A stretch of DNA of 64,000 bases, from the NCBI GenBank assembly GCA_002315385.1, contig DCHZ01000016.1:1-64000 (forward strand). The letters run 5' to 3'. The notes beneath the pieces are model-generated. The model was not told the DNA's origin. It searched no databases and was given only the letters and a program-made list of their open reading frames with translations. Position 1 is the first letter of the stretch, and the number at the start of each line of letters is the position of its first letter. The position numbers were made by a program, and so were the translations under genes. This document shows positions 25,882-36,400 of this stretch, piece by piece. Origin of the DNA: Firmicutes bacterium UBA1739 (lineage in GTDB: Bacteria > Bacillota > Clostridia > Peptostreptococcales > Anaerovoracaceae).

Positions 25882-28077
25882 CTATTTGTATCTTCTTGCT
25901 ATTATAATAGCGGCCAAAAGTAACAGCAGACATCCACCCCACAGAATAAGATTCTTCTTCATATTGCCGTTATTGTCTGTGTTTCCCATTTCCGGGAAGC
26001 CTTCAGGCATTCCTTTTTTCCACTGAGAAGTATCCTGAGCGGCTGATTCTCCGCCGGCTGCAGAGGTTTCTTTATCGTTTTCCGAAAAATTCTTATCTGT
26101 CGAATTGCTCACTCCGGTTTCACTCTGATTAGGTTTTACTTCTTCGGCAGTGTTATCTGCTCCTGCCGGCACCCCAAAGGTCTCTGAATTATCTGTTTTT
26201 TCAGTGTCCGCCCCGGCTTTTTCCTGAACCGGCTGTCCGGATTTTGAAGCACCTCCGGATGCCTGTGTTTCCGAAATACTTTCTGTCGTATTCCCCGATT
26301 CAATATTGCTTTGCGGCATTTTGACATTTTGTTTATCGGAGCGATCTCCACCTCCCATCATGGTTCCCATGACAGAAAGATCTATTCCGCTGCAGTCAAT
26401 CAATGAGGAAGAGTCTGTGTTCTGTCCTTCGGTAGTTGACGGAATGTTTCCATACAGCTGTCCTTTTATACTTTCACTTCTTAGCTTTACAACTTTGTTC
26501 AGCATTTCTGTTGCGGCTTCATATTCTTCATATGTCTGCTGTGCATTCGGATCAGTTTTAACCGCGTCACTTATCTGATCTTTTATTCTGTTATATGTTT
26601 CGTCAAATAATCCTCCGCCCACATATTCCTCAGTCAGCATTCTCAGATATTCATGATACCGCTCCAGATACTCTTCATTTTCCAGTAATGCAGCAAAGAA
26701 TTTTCTGTCTTCCAGACTTATCTGTCCGGAAAAAGGCGTATCAATAGGAAAATTAATTGTATCGGAAGCGTTGCCGCTCTGAAAACCGCCGAAGGAAAGA
26801 TTGTAATCCCATGGAATCAGATTAAGTTTTCCGTTTTTTTCATACAGGTAATAATTGTGAGCCATACTTCCGCTTAAACTGTCCAGATTAACGGCAAAGG
26901 TATGAACTGCCATGTACCGCAACACATTATCCACATCCATATATTTTTCAATTTCATTTTTGTTGCTTATATTTTTCAAAGCGGTAACTACTCTTTTATG
27001 ATCATTATCATCTGAATCTGTTACGGCTCCTTCCCAGATTGCGGAATAGCTGTCGAGATCATCGTCAATATAATTCAATTCCGCACCGGAACCTCCGCCA
27101 AATCCTCCCGGCATATCTCCGCCAAAATCAAATTCAAAGTTTCCGGATGTATCTTTATCGGCTGCCGCAGCTTCTTTTAAAGAATCCTTCGTATTATCTG
27201 CCTTTTGACTACTGTTCTCCGCAGGATTGCCGGTAGGCTGAATTCCCGTTTTTGAATTCTGATCCGGCATTTGGACTGAACCTCCATCTGCTTTTGTGTC
27301 GCCCCCACCATTCTGAGGTGGCTGAGGCATCTGACTCCAATCCTGTCCTTCAGGCATCTGTTCTGCGTCCTGTATCGGCTGAGGCATCTGACTCCAGTCC
27401 GCTCCTTCAGGCATCTGTCCGCCGTCTTTACCCCCTCCCATTTCCATGGTGTCAGGTTTATACAGCTTACCGTAATTCCTGCCGTAATTCCTTTCCAGAA
27501 AGCTTTCCTCCACTCCCTCTAAAGCCAGATAAATACCCCATTCATTCCCGTTCAGTGTAATCTGAGCATAATTATACAGTGAAGCATCAGCATCCAGATA
27601 CTTAAACATGTCATACACTATTGCTTCTTTCATGTTAGTCTTATCTGCGTAATTGTTATTCAGAATCAGTTTATCGAGACCGAAACAGGTCTGACCTTCT
27701 TCGTAATGATCAAACTCCAGTTTAAAACTGTAGCGGTTATTATCCGGATCCATTGCTATATTTAAAAGGCTCGTATTACCTTTAGGTCTGATTCCCACGT
27801 TATAGAATTTGCTTCCGTTTACTACAATATCACAGGAATAATACTCCTCACTTGATGCATTATCAAGCATTTCCTGCCACTGATCTTCATCCATCTGAAT
27901 GTCAACCTTCATGATTTCGGATGTGTCAAACAGCTTAGTCTCATACTCCTTACTCAAACCCGATTCGGAATCAGTGCCTGCTTTGTTTCCCGTGTAAAAT
28001 ACAGCCCCGGCACAAAGCAAAACAGCAACACAAATTATGACAACAACAAAGATACCGGTTTTTTTACCTGTTATCAT
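25882..28077 (-). CDS. CotH-like kinase-family surface protein
   Basis: A 731-residue protein with an N-terminal signal anchor (hydrophobic residues about 8-29) and a C-terminal transmembrane helix ending in positively charged residues, so it probably faces the outside. The CotH region starts near residue 55 (VDIQMDEDQWQEML, then GIRPKGNTSL and LNNNYADKTNMKEA) and resumes after an insert with LIPWDYNLSFGG; the Asp is the expected metal ligand. CotH proteins are atypical protein kinases that phosphorylate spore-coat proteins in Bacillus. Two low-complexity segments rich in Gly/Pro/Gln/Asp (about 215-325) and Ser/Thr/Glu (about 600-700) interrupt and follow the kinase part. It is third in a row with a VTC-domain and a DUF4956 gene. 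Confidence 0.88.
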   Translation of the reverse strand: MITGKKTGIFVVVIICVAVLLCAGAVFYTGNKAGTDSESGLSKEYETKLFDTSEIMKVDIQMDEDQWQEMLDNASSEEYYSCDIVVNGSKFYNVGIRPKGNTSLLNIAMDPDNNRYSFKLEFDHYEEGQTCFGLDKLILNNNYADKTNMKEAIVYDMFKYLDADASLYNYAQITLNGNEWGIYLALEGVEESFLERNYGRNYGKLYKPDTMEMGGGKDGGQMPEGADWSQMPQPIQDAEQMPEGQDWSQMPQPPQNGGGDTKADGGSVQMPDQNSKTGIQPTGNPAENSSQKADNTKDSLKEAAAADKDTSGNFEFDFGGDMPGGFGGGSGAELNYIDDDLDSYSAIWEGAVTDSDDNDHKRVVTALKNISNKNEIEKYMDVDNVLRYMAVHTFAVNLDSLSGSMAHNYYLYEKNGKLNLIPWDYNLSFGGFQSGNASDTINFPIDTPFSGQISLEDRKFFAALLENEEYLERYHEYLRMLTEEYVGGGLFDETYNRIKDQISDAVKTDPNAQQTYEEYEAATEMLNKVVKLRSESIKGQLYGNIPSTTEGQNTDSSSLIDCSGIDLSVMGTMMGGGDRSDKQNVKMPQSNIESGNTTESISETQASGGASKSGQPVQEKAGADTEKTDNSETFGVPAGADNTAEEVKPNQSETGVSNSTDKNFSENDKETSAAGGESAAQDTSQWKKGMPEGFPEMGNTDNNGNMKKNLILWGGCLLLLLAAIIIARRYK
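27320..27418 (-). repeat. Internal direct repeat in the CotH-like gene
   Basis: Two near-identical 42-bp copies (27320-27361 and 27377-27418), 57 bp apart start to start, encode two copies of a QMPEG-x-DWSQMPQP unit inside the low-complexity insert of the kinase-like domain. The repeat is in frame, so copy number could vary without breaking the gene. Confidence 0.8.
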
Positions 28078-28091
28078 ATCAGACCTCCGAA

Positions 28092-28763
28092 TTATGACAT
28101 ATATTCTCCGTTATAACTTATTAATGAAGCATTTTCCACGCCGTTTACAGAGCACAGTTTATTAATAAACTCGGTACCCGCATCTTTTACCCGTATCTCG
28201 GCGGTAATTTCTATTCCACCGGGATTTACGGTTTTTGTTTTTACCACGTATTTTTCCACACTTGCTCCGAGAAGCTCAAGCGCTTCCTTTTCACCTGCAT
28301 CGCTGTCACAGCTCAAAACTACAATATATGGATTTGTGTGTGATTTTCTGTTGGCGAAAATCAAAAGTACTATTCCCACAATTACAGCTCCTACTACTGC
28401 AAGAGGTATAAGACCCGCACCTATAATAATACCTGTAGCCAGCGACCAGAAAAGAAAGACTATTTCCATAGGTTCTTTAATTGCCGCTCTGAATCTTACT
28501 ATTGAAAGAGCACCAACCATACCGAGAGAAAGCACGATATTGCTGGTTACCGCCATTATTACCAAAGTTGTTACCATCGACAGCCCTACCATAGTCATCG
28601 CAAATCCCGATGAATACATTACACCGGAAAATGTTTTTTTGTAAATAAGAAATATGAACAATCCTATCGCAAAGGCGAAAAACATGGATATCAGAGTATC
28701 TGTCAGAGAAAACTCCGTTGTATTTGTTATTAATTCTGAGCTTAAAATATCATTAAATGTCAT
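28092..28763 (-). CDS. DUF4956 membrane protein
   Basis: A 223-residue protein with four predicted membrane helices in the first 140 residues, including the conserved SLGMVGALSIVRFRAAIKEP segment between helices, followed by a soluble domain of about 75 residues with a ferredoxin-like alternation of strands and helices. This is the DUF4956 pattern. The family is of unknown function and is often encoded beside VTC-domain proteins. It sits between the VTC gene (36 bp upstream) and the CotH-like gene (14 bp downstream), clearly one operon. Confidence 0.88.
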   Translation of the reverse strand: MTFNDILSSELITNTTEFSLTDTLISMFFAFAIGLFIFLIYKKTFSGVMYSSGFAMTMVGLSMVTTLVIMAVTSNIVLSLGMVGALSIVRFRAAIKEPMEIVFLFWSLATGIIIGAGLIPLAVVGAVIVGIVLLIFANRKSHTNPYIVVLSCDSDAGEKEALELLGASVEKYVVKTKTVNPGGIEITAEIRVKDAGTEFINKLCSVNGVENASLISYNGEYMS

Positions 28764-28799
28764 TATTATTCCTCCTGTAATTTACTGAGTTATTTTCTA

Positions 28800-29531
28800 T
28801 CAGCCGAATTTCCGGCATTCCGTATATTTAGAAAACGACTGTTTTCTGAGATTACCCATCTGAAGAAGGCTACTGATTATATCGGGAATATATTCGTCAT
28901 ACTTTACTTCCATAATAATCCTCCCCCCCACATCCTCTGTAGTAAGACTCAGAAGCTGTTCATCCATAAATCTGCTGCTGTACAGACTGGTTTTTATATT
29001 TGAGTCAAATGTAACTCTGGTGTTACCCGCCTTATATACATATGGTTCCCTTATATAAGATACTACCACCCTGGGACGCAGAACCTGAGTTTTCATTTTT
29101 ACATACAGTTCCTTAATTAAAGGATCGTTGCTTTCCTTCATCCATCCCGTGTCGCCGGTGATAATTTTTTCACACTCTTCCCTTGACAGCCTTGCTGACA
29201 TTTTCATGCACAGTCCATTGTATTTCTGCTTTTTTTCCAGTTTTATTTCCGAAAAATCATCGTTATAATATCTGATACGGAACTTTTCTCTCTTTTGAAT
29301 ACCCGAACGTTTTTCATACACCGCCTTATCCTTATAATTGTCAAAGTAGATACTCCGAACCAGATACCTCCCGTTTTCGTCACAGTTGGGATCGGAATGC
29401 ATAACCTGCCTGATACGACTTTTTATCGCCATGTAATCAGAGAAGTCAATTTCATACTTAAATTCATGTCTGAACTTCGTCCTCTTCACTTCCGGCATTT
29501 CTGTTTTCTTATTCCCCTCATTTAAAGTCAT
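28800..29531 (-). CDS. VTC-domain protein (polyphosphate polymerase-like)
   Basis: A 243-residue protein made of a single VTC/triphosphate-tunnel fold. Visible signatures are FRHEFKYEID at the start, VRSIYFDN, KREKFRIRYYND, IKLEKKQKYNG and the late acidic IIMEVKYDEYIP, which in yeast Vtc4 supply the basic tunnel and the metal-binding glutamate for polyphosphate synthesis. Whether bacterial stand-alone VTC proteins make polyphosphate is not generally shown. The gene opens a three-gene unit with DUF4956 and CotH-like genes; a GGAG precedes the ATG. No convincing promoter is seen in the 154 bp ahead of it. Confidence 0.87.
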   Translation of the reverse strand: MTLNEGNKKTEMPEVKRTKFRHEFKYEIDFSDYMAIKSRIRQVMHSDPNCDENGRYLVRSIYFDNYKDKAVYEKRSGIQKREKFRIRYYNDDFSEIKLEKKQKYNGLCMKMSARLSREECEKIITGDTGWMKESNDPLIKELYVKMKTQVLRPRVVVSYIREPYVYKAGNTRVTFDSNIKTSLYSSRFMDEQLLSLTTEDVGGRIIMEVKYDEYIPDIISSLLQMGNLRKQSFSKYTECRKFG

Positions 29532-29685
29532 AATCTACCCCTTCATCTCCTTTCCGGTTTTATTTGCTGCAAATTACAGACAGTATTATAATCCTCCTAC
29601 ATAAAATTAACCTTAAGTCTTCTGTTATTACAAAAATGCCTGTTCTGATAAGATTAATTTCCTGTCTCAAATATTATTTAATCAT

Positions 29686-29722
29686 GAAAACCGCCGTTTC
29701 CGGCAAATTCCGAAAACGGCGA
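29686..29722 (-). terminator. Terminator after rpoC
   Basis: On the minus strand CGCCGTTTTCGG pairs with CCGGAAACGGCG (one mismatch, 6-nt loop) and is followed by GTTTTCATG. It lies about 35 bp past the rpoC stop and separates the polymerase genes from the VTC operon. Confidence 0.75.
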
Positions 29723-29757
29723 TTCTTCTCAGTTTATTCTACTTGTTTCAATCATTA

Positions 29758-32700
29758 TTAAAAATCATAAGATTCATATAATGCTTCGGCATTACTTCCC
29801 GAAGACAAAGCATCAATTTCATTGATATCATCAATATCGTCTTCATAATTGTCAAATTCATCTTCAGCGTAGTCTAATGCAATATTCTTATACTTTTTCA
29901 TACCTGTTCCTGCAGGAATGAGCTTACCTATGATAACATTTTCCTTGAGTCCCATCAGATGGTCGGTCTTTCCTTTGATTGCCGCATCAGTAAGCACTCT
30001 TGTTGTTTCCTGGAAAGATGCCGCTGACAGGAAGGAGTTTGTTGCCAGTGAAGCCTTAGTGATACCGAGAAGCGTTCTCTTGGCTGTCGCAGGCTCTCCG
30101 CCCTCGGCAATTGCCTGTTCGTTTGCTTCCTCAAATTCATTTCTGCTGTAAAGTCCGCCTGGAAGCAGCGAAGTATCTCCGCCTTCTTCAACCTTGAACT
30201 TGGACAGCATCTGACTTGCAATTACTTCCACGTGCTTGTCATTGATATCTACACCCTGCTGCTTATATACACGCTGGACTTCCTTAACCAGATACTGGAA
30301 TACGCCTTCGATACCCTTTATTCTGAGAACATCGTGCGGATTAACTGAACCCTGAGTGATTTCATCACCGGCTTCAATATAGTCACCGTCTTTAACCTTG
30401 ATTCTTGCACTGTACGGAATCGGATATTTAACCTCTTCCCCATCATTTCCTCTTACAATTACTTCATTGTTCTTTTTTGTTCCGTGGAAATAAACAGTAC
30501 CGGCAATTTCCGATATTACGGCAAGACCTTTAGGCTTTCTTGCTTCGAAAAGTTCCTCTACTCTCGGGAGACCATGGGTAATATCACTTCCCGCTACACC
30601 TCCGGTATGGAATGTACGCATAGTAAGCTGAGTACCCGGCTCACCGATAGACTGTGCCGCAGTAATTCCTACAGCCTCACCGATGTTAACCCTGCCACCT
30701 GTGGCAAGATTTCTTCCGTAGCATTTAGCGCATACACCCTGCTTTGCTCTGCAGGTAAGCACCGAGCGGATTCTTACCATTTCGATTCCCGCATTCTCTA
30801 TTGCCGCAGCCTGTTTTTCATCTATTTCTTCGTTCTCAGCGACGATAATTTCACCGGTAGCCGGATTCACTATGTCCTCACATGCTGTTCTTCCTGTTAT
30901 TCTGCCTCTGAGTTCTTCAATTACTTCTTTTCCGTCGACAAAAGCCTTAGCTTCAATTCCGTCTCTGCTTCCGCAATCTTCCTCTCTTACGATTACATTA
31001 TGACTGACATCAACCAGCCTTCTTGTAAGATAACCTGAGTCGGCTGTACGAAGAGCCGTATCTGCCAGACCTTTTCTTGCTCCGTTTGTGGAAACAAAGT
31101 ATTCCAGTACTGACAGACCCTCACGGAAGTTGGACTTGATAGGAATTTCTACTGTCTTACCGGCAGCATTAGCCATCAGACCACGCATACCACCAATCTG
31201 TCTGATCTGGTTCTTACTGCCTCGGGCTCCGGAATGTGCCATGATATAAAGGTTGTTTGTGCCTCCCAGACTGTCCATAAGTGCATCCGCCACTTCATCT
31301 GTAGTCTTTGACCATACTTTAATTACGCTTTCATACCTTTCATTATCCGACATCATACCTCTTCTGTAGAAACGCTCAAACTCTTCGATTTTGCGATCTG
31401 CTTCAGCGATAATAGAAGCCTTTTCTTCAGGAATTTCCATATCCGAAATACTGATTGTAATAGCTCCGATAGTTGAATAATGATATCCCATGCTCTTTAT
31501 TGTGTCCAGCATGATTGCTGTATCTGTATTGCCGTGAACATTGTAGCACTTACCGATAATCTGCCCTAATTTTTTCTTATCAACCAGGAAATCTATTTCC
31601 AGGGAATATTTATCTTTGTTTCTGTCAACATAACCAAGATCCTGAGGAATGTCCTCATTGAAAATGAATCGTCCGACAGTGGATTCCACCAGCTTGCCTT
31701 TTTGATCATTTTCATCCAGATAACATCTTACCTTTACTCTCGCATGAAGACTTACGCTCTTGTTTCCGTAAGCCATGAGAAGCTCGTCATAATCTGTAAA
31801 GATCATTCCATCTCCCTTTTCAGACGGATCTGTTTTCAGTGTCCTGTCTTCTTTAGGATCGTATGTAAGATAATAGCTTCCGAGAATCATATCCTGCGTA
31901 GGAACTGTTATCGGAGAGCCGTCCTTCGGTGCAAGAATATTGTTTACCGAAAGCATAAGGAATCTTGCTTCCGCCTGAGCCTCCACCGAAAGAGGTACAT
32001 GGACCGCCATCTGGTCACCGTCAAAGTCTGCATTGTACGCGGTACATACCAGCGGATGAAGCTTAATTGCCTTACCTTCAACAAGTATAGGCTCAAATGC
32101 CTGAATTCCGAGTCTGTGCAGTGTCGGAGCACGGTTAAGAAGAACCGGATGCTCTTTGATTACTTCATCCAGAACATCCCATACTTCGGGTTTTACACGC
32201 TCTACCATTCGCTTGGCACTCTTGATATTATGAGCAGTCTGATCCTTAACCAGTTTCTTCATGATAAACGGTTTGAACAGCTCCAGAGCCATTCTTTTCG
32301 GAAGGCCGCACTGATAGAATTTGAGTTCAGGTCCTACTACGATAACCGAACGGCCTGAGTAGTCAACACGTTTACCCAGAAGGTTCTGTCTGAAACGTCC
32401 CTGCTTACCCTTTAACATATCTGACAATGATTTCAAAGGTCTGCTTCCGGGTCCCGTTACAGGTCTTCCGCGTCTGCCGTTATCAATCAGTGCATCCACA
32501 GCTTCCTGCAGCATTCTCTTTTCATTTCTTACAATAATATCAGGTGCTCCCAGATCCAGGAGTCTCTTTAATCTGTTGTTTCTGTTAATAACTCTTCTGT
32601 ATAAGTCATTTAAATCGGAGGTTGCAAATCTTCCGCCGTCCAGCTGAACCATCGGTCTGAGATCAGGCGGTATTACAGGGATGACATCCAGAATCATCCA

Positions 32701-33381
32701 CTGAGGCTTATTATTTGACTGCCTTAATGCTTCTATTACTTCCAGTCTTCTGACAATTCTTATCCTCTTCTGACCGGTACTTTCCCTGAGCTTGGTTCTG
32801 AGATCTTCGGAAAGCTCTTCAAGATCAATCTGCATCAGGAGTTCTTTTATCGCTTCCGCACCCATTGATGCTTCAAAGCTTCTTCCGTATTTTTCTCTTG
32901 CGTCTCTGTATTCCTGCTCAGTGAGAAGCTGCTTATGCACCAGACCGGTCACTGCTTCGTCACCCGGATCTGTTACGATATATGATGCGAAATAAAGGAC
33001 TTTTTCAAGATTTCTCGCGGAAATATCAAGTACAAGACCCATTCTGCTGGGAATTCCCTTGAAATACCAGATATGAGATACAGGTGCTGCCAGCGCAATA
33101 TGACCCATTCTCTCTCTACGAACCTTGGATTTGGTTACTTCCACTCCGCAGCGGTCGCAGACAATCCCTTTATATCTGATTCTCTTATACTTTCCGCAGT
33201 GGCATTCCCAATCCTTCATAGGTCCGAAAATTCTTTCGCAGAACAAACCGTCTTTTTCCGGCTTTAATGTTCTGTAATTTATAGTCTCGGGCTTTTTAAC
33301 CTCACCCTTTGACCAGCTTAAAATCTTTTCACTTGAAGCTAAGCTTATTTGTAATGATTCAAAATTATTAAGTTCCTGCAA
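29758..33381 (-). CDS. rpoC: DNA-directed RNA polymerase subunit beta'
   Basis: A 1207-residue subunit carrying the catalytic magnesium site NADFDGDQMAVH (about residue 455) and the N-terminal zinc site (CHCGKYKRIRYKGIVCDRCG); a second zinc cluster (CRAKQGVCAKCYGR) lies near residue 890. The trigger-loop region has the usual GEPGTQLTMRTFHTGG. The length is typical of Firmicutes, which lack the large beta' insertions of Gram-negatives. The C-terminal 35 residues are strongly acidic. It follows rpoB by 31 bp. Confidence 0.98.
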   Translation of the reverse strand: MQELNNFESLQISLASSEKILSWSKGEVKKPETINYRTLKPEKDGLFCERIFGPMKDWECHCGKYKRIRYKGIVCDRCGVEVTKSKVRRERMGHIALAAPVSHIWYFKGIPSRMGLVLDISARNLEKVLYFASYIVTDPGDEAVTGLVHKQLLTEQEYRDAREKYGRSFEASMGAEAIKELLMQIDLEELSEDLRTKLRESTGQKRIRIVRRLEVIEALRQSNNKPQWMILDVIPVIPPDLRPMVQLDGGRFATSDLNDLYRRVINRNNRLKRLLDLGAPDIIVRNEKRMLQEAVDALIDNGRRGRPVTGPGSRPLKSLSDMLKGKQGRFRQNLLGKRVDYSGRSVIVVGPELKFYQCGLPKRMALELFKPFIMKKLVKDQTAHNIKSAKRMVERVKPEVWDVLDEVIKEHPVLLNRAPTLHRLGIQAFEPILVEGKAIKLHPLVCTAYNADFDGDQMAVHVPLSVEAQAEARFLMLSVNNILAPKDGSPITVPTQDMILGSYYLTYDPKEDRTLKTDPSEKGDGMIFTDYDELLMAYGNKSVSLHARVKVRCYLDENDQKGKLVESTVGRFIFNEDIPQDLGYVDRNKDKYSLEIDFLVDKKKLGQIIGKCYNVHGNTDTAIMLDTIKSMGYHYSTIGAITISISDMEIPEEKASIIAEADRKIEEFERFYRRGMMSDNERYESVIKVWSKTTDEVADALMDSLGGTNNLYIMAHSGARGSKNQIRQIGGMRGLMANAAGKTVEIPIKSNFREGLSVLEYFVSTNGARKGLADTALRTADSGYLTRRLVDVSHNVIVREEDCGSRDGIEAKAFVDGKEVIEELRGRITGRTACEDIVNPATGEIIVAENEEIDEKQAAAIENAGIEMVRIRSVLTCRAKQGVCAKCYGRNLATGGRVNIGEAVGITAAQSIGEPGTQLTMRTFHTGGVAGSDITHGLPRVEELFEARKPKGLAVISEIAGTVYFHGTKKNNEVIVRGNDGEEVKYPIPYSARIKVKDGDYIEAGDEITQGSVNPHDVLRIKGIEGVFQYLVKEVQRVYKQQGVDINDKHVEVIASQMLSKFKVEEGGDTSLLPGGLYSRNEFEEANEQAIAEGGEPATAKRTLLGITKASLATNSFLSAASFQETTRVLTDAAIKGKTDHLMGLKENVIIGKLIPAGTGMKKYKNIALDYAEDEFDNYEDDIDDINEIDALSSGSNAEALYESYDF

Positions 33382-33412
33382 GGGGTCACTCTCCCTTCTT
33401 TATTTCACTTTT

Positions 33413-36400
33413 TTAAAAATCCAAACTATCGTCTTCGCCGTCGATGTAAACGTCTTTACCGAAATCAAAATCCGTCATTTCTTCATCAGGATTAAAATCT
33501 TCGTCATTTATTTCATCTTCTTCAACGTCTTCGTAATCGTTGTATTCAACAATTTCTCCGTTTTCATCAACTTCTACAAATCCGCCTTCTTCTTCTTTAT
33601 AAACCGCTTCGGCATCCGCAAGTGCACTTACTTCCGAAACCTTATCTGCTTCCATATCATCATCTATGGATTCTCTGATTTCAATTTCCTCGTTCTTATC
33701 CGAAAGCACCTTAATATCAAGAGCGAGGCTCTGCATTTCTTTAATAAGAACCTTAAATGATTCCGGAATTCCCGGTTCAGGGATATTTTCACCCTTTACA
33801 ATAGCCTCATATGTCTTAACTCTTCCTACGATATCATCTGATTTTACCGTAAGAATTTCCTGAAGTGTATATGCCGCACCGTAGGCTTCCAGAGCCCATA
33901 CTTCCATTTCTCCGAAGCGCTGTCCGCCGAACTGTGCTTTTCCGCCCAACGGCTGCTGCGTAACCAGAGAATACGGGCCTGTGCTTCTTGCATGAATTTT
34001 GTCATCTACCAGATGATGGAGTTTGAGCATGTACATATATCCGACGGTTACGGGATTATCAAAAGGTTCTCCTGTTCTGCCGTCTCTCATCTGAAGCTTT
34101 CCGGTTTCGGAATATCCGCATTCCTTCAATAATTCAATAATATCATTTTCTCTGGCACCGTCAAATACAGGCGTTGCTACATACCAGCCTTTTTTCTTAG
34201 CAGCCAGACCGAGATGAACTTCCAGTACCTGACCGATGTTCATTCGTGACGGTACACCCAGTGGATTAAGAACAACCTGCAGAGGAGTTCCGTCTTCCAT
34301 GAAAGGCATATCCTCTTCAGGAAGAACTCTGGAAATAACACCTTTATTTCCGTGTCTGCCGGCCATTTTATCGCCCACATTTATCTTTCTTTTCGTTGCT
34401 ATATAACATCTTACGAGCTTATTTACTCCCGGCGGCAGCTCATCATTGTTTTCTCTTGTGAATGTTTTAACATCTACAATAATACCTGTTTCGCCGTGAG
34501 GAACTCTGAGGGATGTATCTCTTACTTCTCTTGCTTTTTCTCCGAAAATCGCTCTGAGCAGTCTTTCTTCCGCTGTCAGCTCGGTTTCTCCCTTTGGAGT
34601 AACCTTTCCTACGAGGATATCCGAGGACGAAACTTCAGCTCCTACTCTGATAATACCTTCTTCATCCAGATCTTTAAGAGCATCCTCTCCGACATTTGGA
34701 ATATCTCTTGTTATTTCTTCAGGTCCCAGCTTTGTATCTCTGGCTTCAGCCTCATATTCCTCTATATGAAGTGTAGTCAGGATGTCCTCCATAACCAGTC
34801 TTTCATTGAGCAGAATAGCATCCTCGTAATTGTAGCCTTCCCATGTCATAAACCCGACCAGAAGGTTTCTTCCCAGTGCAACTTCGCCCTGATCCGTTGA
34901 CGGACCATCTGCTATAGGTTCTTTTTCTTCTACATGCTCACCTTTGCTTACAATCGGTCTCTGATTTATGCATGTGCCCTGGTTGGAACGTTTAAACTTG
35001 AGCAGCTTATATCTATCCTTACCAAGGCCGTCATCTCTTACTACTACAATTGAATCCGCATCAACGTATTCGACAATACCTGCATGCTTGGCAAGAATAA
35101 CAACGCCTGAATCTCTTGCGGCGAGGTATTCCATACCCGTACCTACAATAGGTGCATCGGTAACAAGAAGCGGCACTGCCTGTCTCTGCATGTTAGAGCC
35201 CATCAGCGCACGGTTGGCATCGTCATTTTCCAGGAACGGAATCATTGCCGTAGCCACCGATACTACCTGCTTCGGTGATACGTCCATGTAATCCGGAATA
35301 TCCCGTCTTACCATGTCGATTTCCCCGCCTGCACCTCGTGCCGCAACTCTTTCGTTTACAAATCTGCCTTCATCATCCAGCGGCTCATTCGCCTGAGCTA
35401 TTACCAGTGATTCTTCCTCGTCGGCGGTAAGATAATGTATTGTCTTGGTTACACAGCCTGTCTCTTTGTCCACCAGACGATAAGGTGTTTCAATAAACCC
35501 GTATTCATTTATTCTACCATAAGTTGTCAGTGAACCGATAAGACCGATATTCGGTCCTTCAGGTGTTTCTATCGGACACATTCTTCCGTAATGTGAATGA
35601 TGTACGTCACGAACTTCGAAGCCCGCTCTTTCTCTTGACAGACCTCCCGGGCCCAGTGCGGACAGTCTTCTCTTATGAGTAAGCTCCGCGAGAGGATTTG
35701 TCTGATCCATAAACTGTGATAACTGAGAGCTTCCGAAGAATTCTTTTATGGCAGCCGTCACAGGTCTGATATTAATGAGAGCCTGAGGTGTTGCCACCTC
35801 GGTATCCTGAATAGTCATTCTCTCGCGGACAACTCTCTCCATTCTCGCAAGACCTATTCTGAACTGATTCTGAAGCAGCTCGCCCACAGCTCTGAGTCTT
35901 CTGTTCCCCAGATGGTCGATATCATCTGTTGTTCCGATACCGTGAGGCAGTCCGAGAAGATAACTCATAGATGCAACTATATCGGCTATAAGAATATGCT
36001 TCGGGACAAGCTTATTCTTATTGGTAATAATCGCATTTTTTATTTCTTTTTCATTCGTATATGCATCAAGGATCTCTCTGAGCACCGGATAATATACCTT
36101 TGGTGCTATTTTTATATCGGAAATATCAAAGTCAACATATTTCGCAAGGGTAACAAAATTATTACCTATCACTTTATGCTCTTTATCGAATTCATCAAGA
36201 ATATATACGAATTCAACTCCTGCATCCTCGATTTCCACTGCCAGATCTCTTGAAATTTTATCCCCCGGTGCCGCAAGAATTTCACCGGTCTCAGGGTCTG
36301 TTATATTTCTGGAAGCTCTGTGCCCCGCAATTCTTCCGGACAGTCCGAGCTTTTTATTGTATTTATATCTTCCTACCTTAGCAAGGTCATATCTCTTCGG

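Noticed and set aside
29580..29600. TATAAT-like box ahead of the VTC gene
   Set aside because: No matching -35 box at normal spacing; it was not strong enough to call a promoter.
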